21,778 bases of DNA from a virus. Below are positions 7,810 to 17,083 of the stretch, piece after piece. Under the pieces are notes generated by a model that saw only the letters and a list, made by a program, of their open reading frames with translations, was not told the DNA's origin and made no database searches. A program made the position numbers and the translations under genes. The number at the start of each line of letters is the position of its first letter. Position 1 is the stretch's first letter. The DNA is taken from IMG/VR virus record IMGVR_UViG_3300025872_000352, positions 1 to 21,778 of that record. The stretch is one strand, 5' to 3'.

Positions 7810-9708
7810 ATGCCGAACTTCATCCGCCAACTCCGCAAGGCCACGTCGGGGACCCCTCCAATCGAGGGGATTCCGTCGGGCGTACTGATCGTCAATACAG
7901 CCGACCAGACCCTCTCGTTTCCAAATGCAGCAGGGAATGGCTGGGTGACGTTTCAAGCGGGGGCGTCGGCTCCATCGTTTGCGCTCCAGCAGTTTACGTT
8001 TACGGGCAACGGATCGCAGACAGTCTTCACCACAACGTCCACCGACTCGACGGACGACCATTTCGTCGTGGCCATCGGAGGTGTTTTCCAAACCGCTGGC
8101 GATGACTACACGGTCACAGCTGGCGTTGTGACGTTTACGAGCGCACCGCCGAGCGGTGAGAAGGTCAACATCCTCGTGGCGTCTGGCGGAGTTGCTGGGC
8201 CTCAAGGGCCGATTGGTGCGACTGGATCTGGAGCAACAGGACCCGTCGGTCCAAGCGGTGCGACAGGGCCGGTCGGTCCAAGTGGTGCGACCGGACCACA
8301 GGGGCCGTCAGGCTCTCCCGGAGGCGCGACTGGTGCGACTGGTCCAGCTGGCCCACAAGGCGAAGCAGGATCGCCGGGGGGTGCTACAGGCGCGACCGGA
8401 CCCGTCGGTGCGAGTGGGCCACAAGGTGTTGCTGGAGCAGTTGGTGCGACTGGACCAAGCGGTCCATCGGGGGCGCAGGGAGAAGCTGGACCAGCTGGCG
8501 GTGCAACTGGTGCCACAGGACCGAGTGGTGCCACAGGTCCCGCAGGATCTCCCGGAGGGGCGACAGGGCCGGTCGGTGCGAGCGGTGCGACTGGGCCAAG
8601 CGGCGCAACCGGACCAAGCGGTGCCGTCGGACCGAGCGGATCTTCCGGAGTTGCTGGGCCGAGTGGAGCAGTCGGGGCCACAGGACCCGTCGGTGCAACC
8701 GGATTGCAAGGTGAGCCCGGCTCACCCGGAGGGGCAACTGGTGCGACTGGTCCGATTGGTCCATCGGGCATTCCGGGGACTCCCGGCGGGGCAACTGGCG
8801 TACAAGGCCCGACCGGCGCGACTGGGCCATCGGTTGCTTGGAACTACACCGGAGCATTCGACCTCGGAATCAGCTACGCCGTCGGAGATTTGGCGACGTA
8901 CCAAGGGAACCTCTGGTATCGGAAAAACGCTAACGGCGGAAACGTTGGAGACATCCCGAGCACGCTCTCCAATTTTTGGGATCTCATCGCGAGTCGAGGA
9001 GCCAACGGTCCAGCTGGTTACGACGGGGCCACTGGCGAGCGAGGATCCACTGGTGCGACCGGTATCGCAGGCACGATTTTTTACGGCGGAACCGATGCGC
9101 CATCTCCCTCGCTTGGCAAGGATGGGGACGTCTACTTCCAAGAGATGCCCGAGTCCGACAACTACGACGACGTGCAGACTGTGTCGGTTTTTGTCAAGGC
9201 ATCCAACTCGTGGAATTCCTCGCTCAACATGCGCGGTGGCCGCGGTGCCACTGGTGCGACGGGCGATGTTGGACCCAAGGGGGATCAGGGCTTTCCCGGT
9301 CCCGCAGGACCGAGCGGGATGCAGGGGCCCGAGGGGAATCCGGGAATGCCGGGACCGAGCGGGATGCAGGGTCCAGAGGGGCCCCCTGGGTTTCCGGGGG
9401 ACACCGGCGAGCAAGGGCCAGAAGGACCGCGAGGTGCAACCGGACCAGTTGGACCGCAAGGAGCAACTGGGTCAACAGGACCAGCTGGCATCGATGGCAT
9501 CGACGGTGCAGTCGGTCCAGTCGGTCCAACTGGACCCGACGGCGCAAAGGGCGCAACTGGCTCAACAGGAATCACCGGCGACCAAGGAGCAACAGGCGCA
9601 ACAGGACCAAACTGGACCGTCTCAGAGGAAACCCCATCAAATACCGTGGTTCCAGCGGGTTACTTTGACGCTGGTAACGGGAAGTTGGTGCCATTTTACA
9701 CCGTATGA
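7810..9708 (+). CDS. Collagen-like phage fibre protein 1
   Basis: A 632-residue fibre with collagen Gly-X-Y repeats. The N-terminus ([14 protein letters not shown]) resembles the attachment module of the preceding fibre. A small beta module with IGGVFQ follows (about residues 58-125). Collagen block 1 spans about 130-341 and is dominated by GAT, GPS and GPV triplets. A W-Y-W module (about 344-395; [17 protein letters not shown]) looks like a carbohydrate-binding module of CBM5/12 type. A short collagen stretch precedes a module with [20 protein letters not shown] (about 422-470). Collagen block 2 spans about 477-600, and a short C-terminal cap follows. Block 1 is interrupted six times by an extra Gly (SPGGAT, PAGGAT or TPGGAT). 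The protein is likely trimeric and host-contacting; the threonines are candidate glycosylation sites. Confidence 0.92.
   Translation: MPNFIRQLRKATSGTPPIEGIPSGVLIVNTADQTLSFPNAAGNGWVTFQAGASAPSFALQQFTFTGNGSQTVFTTTSTDSTDDHFVVAIGGVFQTAGDDYTVTAGVVTFTSAPPSGEKVNILVASGGVAGPQGPIGATGSGATGPVGPSGATGPVGPSGATGPQGPSGSPGGATGATGPAGPQGEAGSPGGATGATGPVGASGPQGVAGAVGATGPSGPSGAQGEAGPAGGATGATGPSGATGPAGSPGGATGPVGASGATGPSGATGPSGAVGPSGSSGVAGPSGAVGATGPVGATGLQGEPGSPGGATGATGPIGPSGIPGTPGGATGVQGPTGATGPSVAWNYTGAFDLGISYAVGDLATYQGNLWYRKNANGGNVGDIPSTLSNFWDLIASRGANGPAGYDGATGERGSTGATGIAGTIFYGGTDAPSPSLGKDGDVYFQEMPESDNYDDVQTVSVFVKASNSWNSSLNMRGGRGATGATGDVGPKGDQGFPGPAGPSGMQGPEGNPGMPGPSGMQGPEGPPGFPGDTGEQGPEGPRGATGPVGPQGATGSTGPAGIDGIDGAVGPVGPTGPDGAKGATGSTGITGDQGATGATGPNWTVSEETPSNTVVPAGYFDAGNGKLVPFYTV
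8197..8832 (+). repeat. Collagen Gly-X-Y coding repeat, protein 1 block 1
   Basis: About 70 Gly-X-Y triplets encoded in tandem, built on variants of a ggtgcgactgg / ggtccaagcggt core. The repeat register is shifted by one extra glycine codon six times, each within an S/T/A-P-or-A-Gly-Gly-Ala-Thr motif (first at about 8311-8328). Such DNA is prone to recombination and repeat-number change, which would alter fibre length. Confidence 0.88.
9238..9609 (+). repeat. Collagen Gly-X-Y coding repeat, protein 1 block 2
   Basis: About 41 Gly-X-Y triplets with a composition unlike block 1. The first half is rich in Pro, Met, Phe and charged residues and includes a direct repeat of [10 protein letters not shown] encoded at about 9310-9339 and 9352-9381. 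The second half returns to GAT/GPV/GST triplets. Confidence 0.87.
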
Positions 9709-10178
9709 CTCGCGTCTCAAACAACTTACTCAAGGATGCTGGGACGACTGGGAAGGCTCTGCTCGGGGCGACAACAGCCAGTGCTGCACGGACGACTCTC
9801 GGCCTCGCCACAGTGGCCTCCAGTGGCGACTACAACGACCTGCTCAACAAACCTTCGGGTGGCGGAGGCAGTTATAGGGATCCTGTTTACAGTCAGGCCG
9901 CGTTCGAAGGGGATGATGAAACGAGTGTTTTCTACGGTGTTTTCCCATCGGGCATTGGAGCCATCCGAAATGTTGTCGGCGAAAGCTGGAACCCTCCAAC
10001 TTCGAGCGTCCCATACACCGTTTCAGTTGGAGGAGTCATTCAGCGTCCTACGTCGTTTGAGATTTTGTTCACCTTGGTTGGAGACGTTGGGCCGAGCGAC
10101 GATGCCCAACAAGGTACCATCATTTTCGGTGAGCCAATCCCACTTGGCTACGCTGTAACCATCACAATCGTCATCTAA
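9705..10178 (+). CDS. Small fibre/appendage protein with GGVIQ module
   Basis: A 157-residue protein coupled by ATGA to collagen-like protein 1. The N-terminal third carries the fibre motif [20 protein letters not shown] followed by LNKP, common near the ends of phage fibre proteins, then a Gly-rich linker. The C-terminal half holds a beta module with [10 protein letters not shown] and a final strand ([12 protein letters not shown]). This module is related to the GGVFQ modules in both collagen-like proteins. It may be a separately encoded fibre tip or adaptor that assembles with the collagen-like fibres (inference). Confidence 0.82.
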   Translation: MTRVSNNLLKDAGTTGKALLGATTASAARTTLGLATVASSGDYNDLLNKPSGGGGSYRDPVYSQAAFEGDDETSVFYGVFPSGIGAIRNVVGESWNPPTSSVPYTVSVGGVIQRPTSFEILFTLVGDVGPSDDAQQGTIIFGEPIPLGYAVTITIVI

Positions 10179-12701
<2,523 letters not shown>

Positions 12702-12722
12702 AGCTAGCGTGAGTTGAGGCTA

Positions 12723-12768
12723 AACCCCTAGGCTGGAGAGCATGACAACTCTCCACTGCCTAGGGGTT
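12723..12768 (+). promoter_or_regulatory. Start-codon hairpin of the glycosyltransferase gene
   Basis: A long inverted repeat folds around the start of the glycosyltransferase gene. The outer arms aacccctaggc (12723-12733) and gcctaggggtt (12758-12768) are perfect 11-bp complements. The inner arms tggagag (12734-12740) and ctctcca (12749-12755) are perfect 7-bp complements. A two-base bulge (ct) separates them on the 3' side, and the 8-nt loop catgacaa holds the ATG. The SD-like GGAGAG is inside the stem. The 3' half encodes residues 3-9 of the enzyme. No U-run follows, so it is not a standard terminator. The visible architecture predicts translational repression when folded; the trigger for opening is unknown. 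Confidence 0.75.
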
Positions 12769-13887
12769 CCTCATACCGTGACCCATCCCGACTACTCAGC
12801 GTGCGCATTCACTCAGAAAGTCTTGAAGTTCTTGGAGATGTTCAAGGACTCGAGCGAGTACCGCACGATCCACTATGGACATCCTGACTCCATTACCGCC
12901 GCTCACGAGCACGTCAACGTCACCTCTCGTGACATCCTCCAAGAGACCTATGGGGACTACGACTGGAGACGAAACCAGTTCAAACACTCCTCGCAAGACC
13001 TTGCTCACAAGGCGTTTAATCTCATCGCTGGAGAGGCTATCAAGCGACGGAAAAAGAAAGGCGACATCGTGCTCGCGTTCTGGGGCGGGACACAAGAGGC
13101 GACCCACATTGCCAACGCTGACAAAGACTTGATCGTCGTGGAGCCGGGCATCGGAAGTGGCCACGCCTTCGCGCCGTTTCGGTGCTACGAGTCTTATCCT
13201 CTCAGGTCAGCATTCGTGGGCACTGAGGGCGTTTCCTACTGCAACCCAAAGTGGTATTGGAGAGTCGTGCCGAACTACTTCGACATCCGCAACTTCGACC
13301 CGACGCAAGAGCGAGAGGACTACGCGCTGTTCATCGGCCGCCTCGGGACCAACAAAGGCTTGGACATTGCCATCGACGCCTGCAAGCGGATGGGGATCAG
13401 GCTCAAGGTGGCTGGCCAAGGAGGGCCCGAGGGCATCGGATTAAAGGAGTGGCCGGAGCACGTCGACTTTGTTGGATACGCTGGCATTGAGGAGCGGAAG
13501 GAGTTGATGGCCAAAGCTCAGTTCGGGTTTCTTTTGTCCACCTACTGGGAGCCGTTTGGCGGAACAGCAGTCGAGATGATGCTCTCGGGGTGCGTGCCGA
13601 TCTGTTCGGACATGGGAGCCATGACCGAATACATCGTGGATGGTGTCAACGGGTTCCGATGCTCGACGATGGGTGACATCCTGCGAGCCATCCGGATCGG
13701 CTACCGCATCGACCGCTCGAAGATGGTGGCATTTGCTCAGGCGAACTTCTCGCTCGATGCGGTGAGGCCGAAGTTCGAGCGAGCGTTTGCCGACTTCCGA
13801 GACGTGTTCAGCGGCGCGGGATGGTACGAGGATCACAACCGGCCTTTCACGGTCGGCTACGGGCTCGACTACTCGCCGCTCAGTTGA
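12742..13887 (+). CDS. Glycosyltransferase, GT4 family (GT-B fold)
   Basis: A 381-residue enzyme expected to transfer a sugar from an activated donor to an acceptor in the cytoplasm. The C-terminal half shows GT4 hallmarks: ALFIGRLGTNKGLDIAIDAC (about 195-214) and YWEPFGGTAVEMMLSGCVP (about 268-286), with the EX7E pair at E270 and E278. The N-terminus (HCLGVPHTVTHPDYSACAFT) fits a group of phage GT-B transferases. The ATG at 12742 is supported by GGAGAG one base upstream, but both lie in a strong hairpin. The gene directly follows two collagen-like fibres rich in Gly-X-Thr, so fibre glycosylation is the leading idea; host surface glycan modification is the alternative. Donor and acceptor are unknown. 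Confidence 0.88.
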   Translation: MTTLHCLGVPHTVTHPDYSACAFTQKVLKFLEMFKDSSEYRTIHYGHPDSITAAHEHVNVTSRDILQETYGDYDWRRNQFKHSSQDLAHKAFNLIAGEAIKRRKKKGDIVLAFWGGTQEATHIANADKDLIVVEPGIGSGHAFAPFRCYESYPLRSAFVGTEGVSYCNPKWYWRVVPNYFDIRNFDPTQEREDYALFIGRLGTNKGLDIAIDACKRMGIRLKVAGQGGPEGIGLKEWPEHVDFVGYAGIEERKELMAKAQFGFLLSTYWEPFGGTAVEMMLSGCVPICSDMGAMTEYIVDGVNGFRCSTMGDILRAIRIGYRIDRSKMVAFAQANFSLDAVRPKFERAFADFRDVFSGAGWYEDHNRPFTVGYGLDYSPLS

Positions 13888-13903
13888 TGGCGGACAGTAG
13901 GGT

Positions 13904-14392
13904 GTGGACTGGAAATCATTACTGCCGACGATCGGACGGGCCTTAGGTGGCCCACTCGCTGGGATGGCCGTCGAGGCCGTCGGGAAGGCCATTGGAATCA
14001 GCGAGCCAACGAGTGCCAAGGTGCAGGATGCTCTCGACGGAAATACCCTCACCGACGCGCAGATCGTGGCACTGCGCGAGGCCGACGCTCAACTGAAGGT
14101 GCGGATGCGGGAACTCGACATCGACCTCGAGAGACTGGCTACACAGGACCGAGACAGCGCGAGGGCGATGCAAGCCAAACTCAACAGCCGCGTGCCTGCC
14201 GTGCTGGCTCTCGTCATCACCGCCGGATTCTTTGGAGTGCTCGCTGGTTTGCTCACGGGGCACTTCGACCTTTGGGACAACGCGGGGATCACCATGCTCA
14301 TCGGTTCGCTGGCCACCTCGTGGGGGATGGTCGTCTCGTTTTATTATGGGTCAGCGGCGAACATTGGCGGGAGGCCACCGGAAAAGAAATGA
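13904..14392 (+). CDS. Holin, GTA-type phage holin family
   Basis: A 162-residue membrane protein starting at GTG. The N-terminal amphipathic part (WKSLLPTIGRALGGPLAGMAVEAVG) is followed by a charged helical linker (LREADAQLKVRMRELDIDLERL, then DRDSARA). Two transmembrane segments lie near 97-117 (VPAVLALVITAGFFGVLAGLL) and 127-148 (AGITMLIGSLATSWGMVVSF). This order and the DRDSAR element fit the GTA-type phage holin family (PF11351-like), which forms inner-membrane lesions that let the endolysin reach the wall. It opens the lysis cassette and overlaps the next gene by ATGA. Confidence 0.83.
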   Translation: MDWKSLLPTIGRALGGPLAGMAVEAVGKAIGISEPTSAKVQDALDGNTLTDAQIVALREADAQLKVRMRELDIDLERLATQDRDSARAMQAKLNSRVPAVLALVITAGFFGVLAGLLTGHFDLWDNAGITMLIGSLATSWGMVVSFYYGSAANIGGRPPEKK

Positions 14393-14718
14393 ATCTCAAG
14401 GAGTACGGCATCGACATCGCGTTCCTGTGCGCTGGCCTTTTCGGGGCAGTCTTGACGACGGGCAAGAACGCTGCACGCAACCTCGGGAGCACCATCTCCT
14501 CACTCGTGGCCGGTGCCGCAGCTGCGAACTACCTGACACCTGTCGTGGTGCAGTTGGTCAAGGTTGAGGGGGAGCGCACGCAGTACGCCATCGCCTTCCT
14601 ACTCGGGTTCGTTGGTCTTCGAGCCGTCGAGTTCGCGAGCCGCAAACTGATCCCGCACTCCATCACAGACGAACACCATGAACCCGAACCTGCTCACCCT
14701 CGCAAACGGAGCCGCTAA
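14389..14718 (+). CDS. Small membrane protein of lysis cassette
   Basis: A 109-residue protein with predicted membrane segments near residues 8-24 (IAFLCAGLFGAVLTT), 34-55 (TISSLVAGAAAANYLTPVVVQL) and 65-82 (QYAIAFLLGFVGLRAVEF), and a hydrophilic His/Glu/Arg-rich tail. It follows the holin with ATGA overlap. The ATG at 14389 was preferred to an upstream in-frame start at 14272, which lies inside the holin gene. It may be a second holin, an antiholin or a pinholin-like partner. Family not assigned with confidence. Confidence 0.75.
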   Translation: MNLKEYGIDIAFLCAGLFGAVLTTGKNAARNLGSTISSLVAGAAAANYLTPVVVQLVKVEGERTQYAIAFLLGFVGLRAVEFASRKLIPHSITDEHHEPEPAHPRKRSR

Positions 14719-15067
14719 CGCGCTGATCGCGTTGGGCGGGATTGCGTTCGTCCTGTTCGTCTTTGGCCGTCCCGAGTCAAAGATCTACGAGTCGCCCAAG
14801 ATCGCGAAGCTGATGAAGCTCGGGCTCTCGCTCGTGTCGGTTGGAGCACTGCTCAACATCGTCACATTCTCCACGCCTCCGATCTCGGAGATCATTCTCA
14901 ACTTCGGACTCGGGCTCACCTTCGTCCTAGCTGCCGTCTGGCACTTCCAAACTTTTGTCCGTCACAATCAACCTACGAAAACCGATGAACTTCGACCACT
15001 CAAACCCGCACGACCTGCTCGTCGTGCCAAGCGTCAATCTCGCCGCGCTGATGCTCGGGTTGACTGA
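14678..15067 (+). CDS. Multi-pass membrane protein of lysis cassette
   Basis: A 129-residue protein that overlaps the end of the previous gene by 41 nt in another frame. It has hydrophobic segments near 12-30 (NALIALGGIAFVLFVFG), 48-65 (GLSLVSVGALLNIVTF) and 69-88 (ISEIILNFGLGLTFVLAAVW), then a strongly basic tail rich in Arg, Lys and Ala (about 103-129). Most of the basic tail is encoded where this gene overlaps the next one by 83 nt, so its composition is partly forced by the overlap. The function is probably lysis-related by context; no holin family is firmly recognised. Confidence 0.7.
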   Translation: MNPNLLTLANGAANALIALGGIAFVLFVFGRPESKIYESPKIAKLMKLGLSLVSVGALLNIVTFSTPPISEIILNFGLGLTFVLAAVWHFQTFVRHNQPTKTDELRPLKPARPARRAKRQSRRADARVD

Positions 15068-15158
15068 GGTGCATCAGCTGGTCAGCATCGGTGCCGCATT
15101 GGCAGCACTGGTCTATACGGTGCTGAAAATCGTCCAACTCTACCGAGACTTAAAATGA
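14985..15158 (+). CDS. Small single-pass membrane protein overlapping preceding gene
   Basis: A 57-residue protein with one or two hydrophobic stretches (LLVVPSVNLAALMLGL and VSIGAALAALVYTVLKIVQL) and a charged C-terminus (YRDLK). It starts 83 nt inside the previous gene in a different frame and overlaps the lysozyme start by ATGA, so it bridges the two. An upstream TTG at 14955 would add ten residues, but the ATG at 14985 gives a typical small holin-like length. No lipobox cysteine is present, so it is not an Rz1-type spanin. A holin or holin-regulator role is inferred from position. Confidence 0.62.
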   Translation: MNFDHSNPHDLLVVPSVNLAALMLGLTEVHQLVSIGAALAALVYTVLKIVQLYRDLK

Positions 15159-15760
15159 CCCTTTCAGACAAAGGCCGCAAACTCCTGCTCGACTACGAAG
15201 TCGGCGGTGGCGAACCGTATTACCGGAAATTTCTATCTCGGCCAACGTGGCCGGGGGAGCAATCAGGTGTGACGATTGGCGTCGGATTTGACCTCGGATA
15301 TAACTCCGAGAGTCAAGTTTCCGAGGCGTGGGGCACATTGTCCAACACCAGCCTCGAACTCTTGATGGGAGCAATCGGCATCCGTGGAGAGAGTGCTCGT
15401 TTGTGGTTGTCCTCAAGGCCAATGGTGCGCGACATCGAAGTCCCGTGGGAAAAGGCTCTGGACGTGTTCGAGAGGATCACCGTGCCGAGGTTCTACCTGC
15501 AACTTTTGAGGATCTACCCACAAGCGGAGACGCTACCGGAACCTGCTCGCGATGCACTGCTCTCGCTCGTGTTTAATCGCGGCACCGCATTGGCTGGAGA
15601 CCGACGGGCTGAGATGCTCGGGATCCAAAACGCTCTCCGCGATGGCCGCACCCACGACGTCCCGCAGCTGCTCCGCTCGATGAAACGACTCTGGCCAAAT
15701 ACCACAGGGCTCCAAAAGCGCAGAGACGCCGAGGCTGACCTGTTTGAGAGTGCGTTGTGA
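15155..15760 (+). CDS. Endolysin, pesticin/T4-type lysozyme
   Basis: A 201-residue muramidase-type endolysin that would cut peptidoglycan at the end of infection. The N-terminal region has a Glu-rich catalytic start (DYEVGGGEPYY, E15 or E20 as the acid), then GVTIGVGFDLGY at 38-49. T40 and D46 are six residues apart, the same spacing as Thr201 and Asp207 of the pesticin catalytic site. The C-terminal part is helical, with ARDALLSLVFNRGTAL and a conserved-looking LQKRRDAEADLF near the end. No signal peptide is visible, so it relies on the holins encoded upstream. It starts with ATGA overlap. Confidence 0.85.
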   Translation: MTLSDKGRKLLLDYEVGGGEPYYRKFLSRPTWPGEQSGVTIGVGFDLGYNSESQVSEAWGTLSNTSLELLMGAIGIRGESARLWLSSRPMVRDIEVPWEKALDVFERITVPRFYLQLLRIYPQAETLPEPARDALLSLVFNRGTALAGDRRAEMLGIQNALRDGRTHDVPQLLRSMKRLWPNTTGLQKRRDAEADLFESAL

Positions 15761-15786
15761 ATCTTTGAGTGGTACAGGGTTGTGTA

Positions 15787-16353
15787 ATGCAACCCGCCGA
15801 CTGGACACCGGAAGACCTCGACACCCCCGCCGAACAACTCGCCGAACGATTTGGGGTTCCGGTGGCAACCGCGCAGAGGATGGCCGACTGGCACCAAGCC
15901 GAACTGGCCAACCACGTTGAGAGGACGTCCTCAGCCGCATCAGCCGCGCACCTGCACCGGATCCTAGCTTGGATGTTGGGCCCCGGGGACGCCAAGGCCA
16001 AGGCAGTGGCCTTGTGTTTCGCTGCCGACCTCCAGCCCCTCATCGGGTGGCACAACCTCTCGGAGGCCGCGACGGATCTCGGGATGACGTCGGCCAACTT
16101 GAGTAAGCTGCAGACGGAAATCCAAGCGTGGCTGGCACTTCCGGAGACTCAGTGGAACAAAACCAAGTATCGCTTCAAGCAGTCTAACCAGCCCATCCTC
16201 AAGGAGATGCCGACAGTGGAGAGGGTGGCACAATCATTTCGGCGATGGGTTCAACGTGTTGATGTGGAGAAACTTACAGTAGACCAAAAGGAACGCATCA
16301 TCGCTTCCCTCTCGGAGATTGTCCTATTCTCGCAAAGCCTAGAGGAGCAATGA
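15787..16353 (+). CDS. Helix-turn-helix DNA-binding protein
   Basis: A 188-residue protein. Residues about 89-111 (NLSEAATDLGMTSANLSKLQ) form a likely helix-turn-helix, and an N-terminal segment near 12-31 (TPAEQLAERFGVPVATAQRM) is a second HTH-like unit. The C-terminal third is helical and charged. The ATG at 15787 was preferred to the GTG at 15769. The gene sits between lysis genes and the early region and just before the longest gap of the window. It could be a transcription regulator acting on that gap, a late-gene activator or a small-terminase-like protein. The sequence alone does not decide. Confidence 0.78.
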   Translation: MQPADWTPEDLDTPAEQLAERFGVPVATAQRMADWHQAELANHVERTSSAASAAHLHRILAWMLGPGDAKAKAVALCFAADLQPLIGWHNLSEAATDLGMTSANLSKLQTEIQAWLALPETQWNKTKYRFKQSNQPILKEMPTVERVAQSFRRWVQRVDVEKLTVDQKERIIASLSEIVLFSQSLEEQ

Positions 16354-16365
16354 TTTAGAGCACCG

Positions 16366-16394
16366 TTGACGGGCTTGGTTTCGTGTGGGACGAT
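16366..16394 (+). promoter_or_regulatory. Weak candidate promoter in early-region gap
   Basis: A TTGACG hexamer (16366-16371) matches a sigma-70 -35 box in five of six positions. At 17-nt spacing the best -10 is GACGAT (16389-16394), only three of six. It lies at the start of the only sizeable gap before the early genes, where a promoter is expected, but the -10 is poor and host sigma preference is unknown. Confidence 0.25.
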
Positions 16395-16406
16395 TTTCCG
16401 TGTTCA

Positions 16407-16446
16407 TCCGGTATGTTTGCCGGGGTGTCTGGTATGCTCCGGTGCG
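16407..16446 (+). repeat. Short direct repeats (TCYGGTATG-like) in gap
   Basis: TCCGGTATG (16407-16415) and TCTGGTATG (16428-16436) lie 21 bp apart start to start, two helical turns, and a weaker TCCGGTGCG follows at 16438-16446, 10 bp further. The periodicity is what an operator or iteron-type site would show, and an HTH protein gene ends just upstream. The repeats are short and could be chance. Confidence 0.4.
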
Positions 16447-16553
16447 GGAGGATGGGGCCTCCCGCATCGGTAACCACCTCAAACTCAACGAGTTTGCAAG
16501 GCATAAAAAAAGATGAAAAAACTGTTGGACAGAGAAAAACAACTGTGGTTTGA
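16413..16553 (+). CDS. Possible 46-residue ORF in intergenic gap (low confidence)
   Basis: An open frame from ATG 16413 to TGA 16551-16553 encodes a 46-residue peptide that is Ser/Thr-rich in the middle (ASVTTSNSTSLQG) and Lys-rich at the end (IKKDEKTVGQRKTTVV). It has no SD, but neither do many of its neighbours. It contains the whole 13-bp hairpin at 16439-16470, and codon-level support is absent. It may simply be an open stretch in regulatory DNA. Confidence 0.2.
   Translation: MFAGVSGMLRCGRMGPPASVTTSNSTSLQGIKKDEKTVGQRKTTVV
16439..16470 (+). promoter_or_regulatory. 13-bp hairpin in early-region gap
   Basis: Arms ccggtgcgggagg (16439-16451) and cctcccgcatcgg (16458-16470) pair over 13 positions with a single G-U wobble and enclose a 6-nt loop, atgggg. 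No T-run follows (next bases taaccacctc), so it is not a classical intrinsic terminator. It might be a leader-RNA structure, a processing site, a Rho-dependent pause or an origin/operator cruciform. The rest of the gap (16354-16608) holds an A-rich stretch at 16503-16520 and a weak ggggcggagacccc dyad at about 16566-16579. Confidence 0.65.
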
Positions 16554-16608
16554 TGGTTGCAGTTGAGGGGCGGAGACCCCAAGACGAAACAACCAACCAG
16601 ATAACAAA

Positions 16609-16830
16609 ATGAGCATCGACCCAACAAACCTAGGCAAACCAGCAACCCTCCACGTCGAGGCAATCATCGGAGACCGTCAAATCGGCATCGCAATCGTGGA
16701 TGGGCACCTTGTCCAATGCATCAACCGCAAGTGGTCGCATCAAAATCCAAAGCCGGGGATGACGATCGAGGAGGCAGCAAACGGCGCAGCGGCAATGCTC
16801 CTCACAAAAGGCGGAGTCAAGTTTGCATAA
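16609..16830 (+). CDS. Small protein of unknown function (early region)
   Basis: A 73-residue soluble protein, first clear gene after the gap. It has alternating strands (HVEAIIGDRQIGIAIVDGHLVQCI) and a helix with an Ala-rich end (IEEAANGAAAMLLTKGG). No known motif is recognised. The leader is A/C-rich (caaccaaccagataacaaa) with no SD. Its place at the head of the early operon suggests host takeover or regulation, but this is context only. Confidence 0.7.
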   Translation: MSIDPTNLGKPATLHVEAIIGDRQIGIAIVDGHLVQCINRKWSHQNPKPGMTIEEAANGAAAMLLTKGGVKFA

Positions 16831-16854
16831 CGCAACCCCACACCACCTCACACC

Positions 16855-17067
16855 ATGCAAACCAACACCCGCACCATCCAAACCGCCGCAGCCGAACTCA
16901 CCGCCGCAGGATTTGAAACCCACGTCACCCGCGACGGGTGGATCATCGTCCTAGGTGAAAACTGGGCAGCATCATTTTCGTCCAACGACGGAAACGACGT
17001 GACCGTCGGCGACGTTCCGCAGGAGGTATTTGACCTCGCGTATTTCGAGACCGAAGCGATGGCCTAA
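16855..17067 (+). CDS. Small protein of unknown function
   Basis: A 70-residue acidic protein (GNDVTVGDVPQEVFDLAYFETEAMA at the C-terminal end) with an N-terminal helix and strands around HVTRDGWIIVLGENWAASF. The 24-nt leader is rich in C and A with one G and no SD. No family is recognised. Confidence 0.68.
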   Translation: MQTNTRTIQTAAAELTAAGFETHVTRDGWIIVLGENWAASFSSNDGNDVTVGDVPQEVFDLAYFETEAMA

Positions 17068-17083
17068 TCCAACCCCATCAACC

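Noticed and set aside
8156-9877. Long open frame of 573 codons in another frame over the collagen gene, and a 189-codon frame on the minus strand (8202-8771)
   Set aside because: Both arise from the periodic Gly-X-Y repeat, which lacks stops in several frames; the translations are low-complexity shadows and lack independent start context.
12723-12768. Hairpin as an intrinsic transcription terminator
   Set aside because: No U-run follows the 3' arm and the ATG lies in the loop, so a translational role fits better.
14985-15158. Rz1-like spanin nested in the preceding gene
   Set aside because: No lipobox cysteine or proline-rich outer-membrane part; the protein is a hydrophobic helix instead.
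15760-15790. Sigma-70 promoter before the HTH gene
   Set aside because: TTGAGT and TGTAAT are only 12 nt apart and TTGTGA is 22 nt from TGTAAT, outside workable spacing.
16439-16470. Hairpin as an intrinsic terminator after the HTH gene
   Set aside because: The bases after the stem are taaccacctc, without a T-run.
16339-16667. Minus-strand open frames in the early-region gap
   Set aside because: All other genes are on the plus strand; the frames overlap the hairpin and the flanking gene ends and show no recognisable protein.
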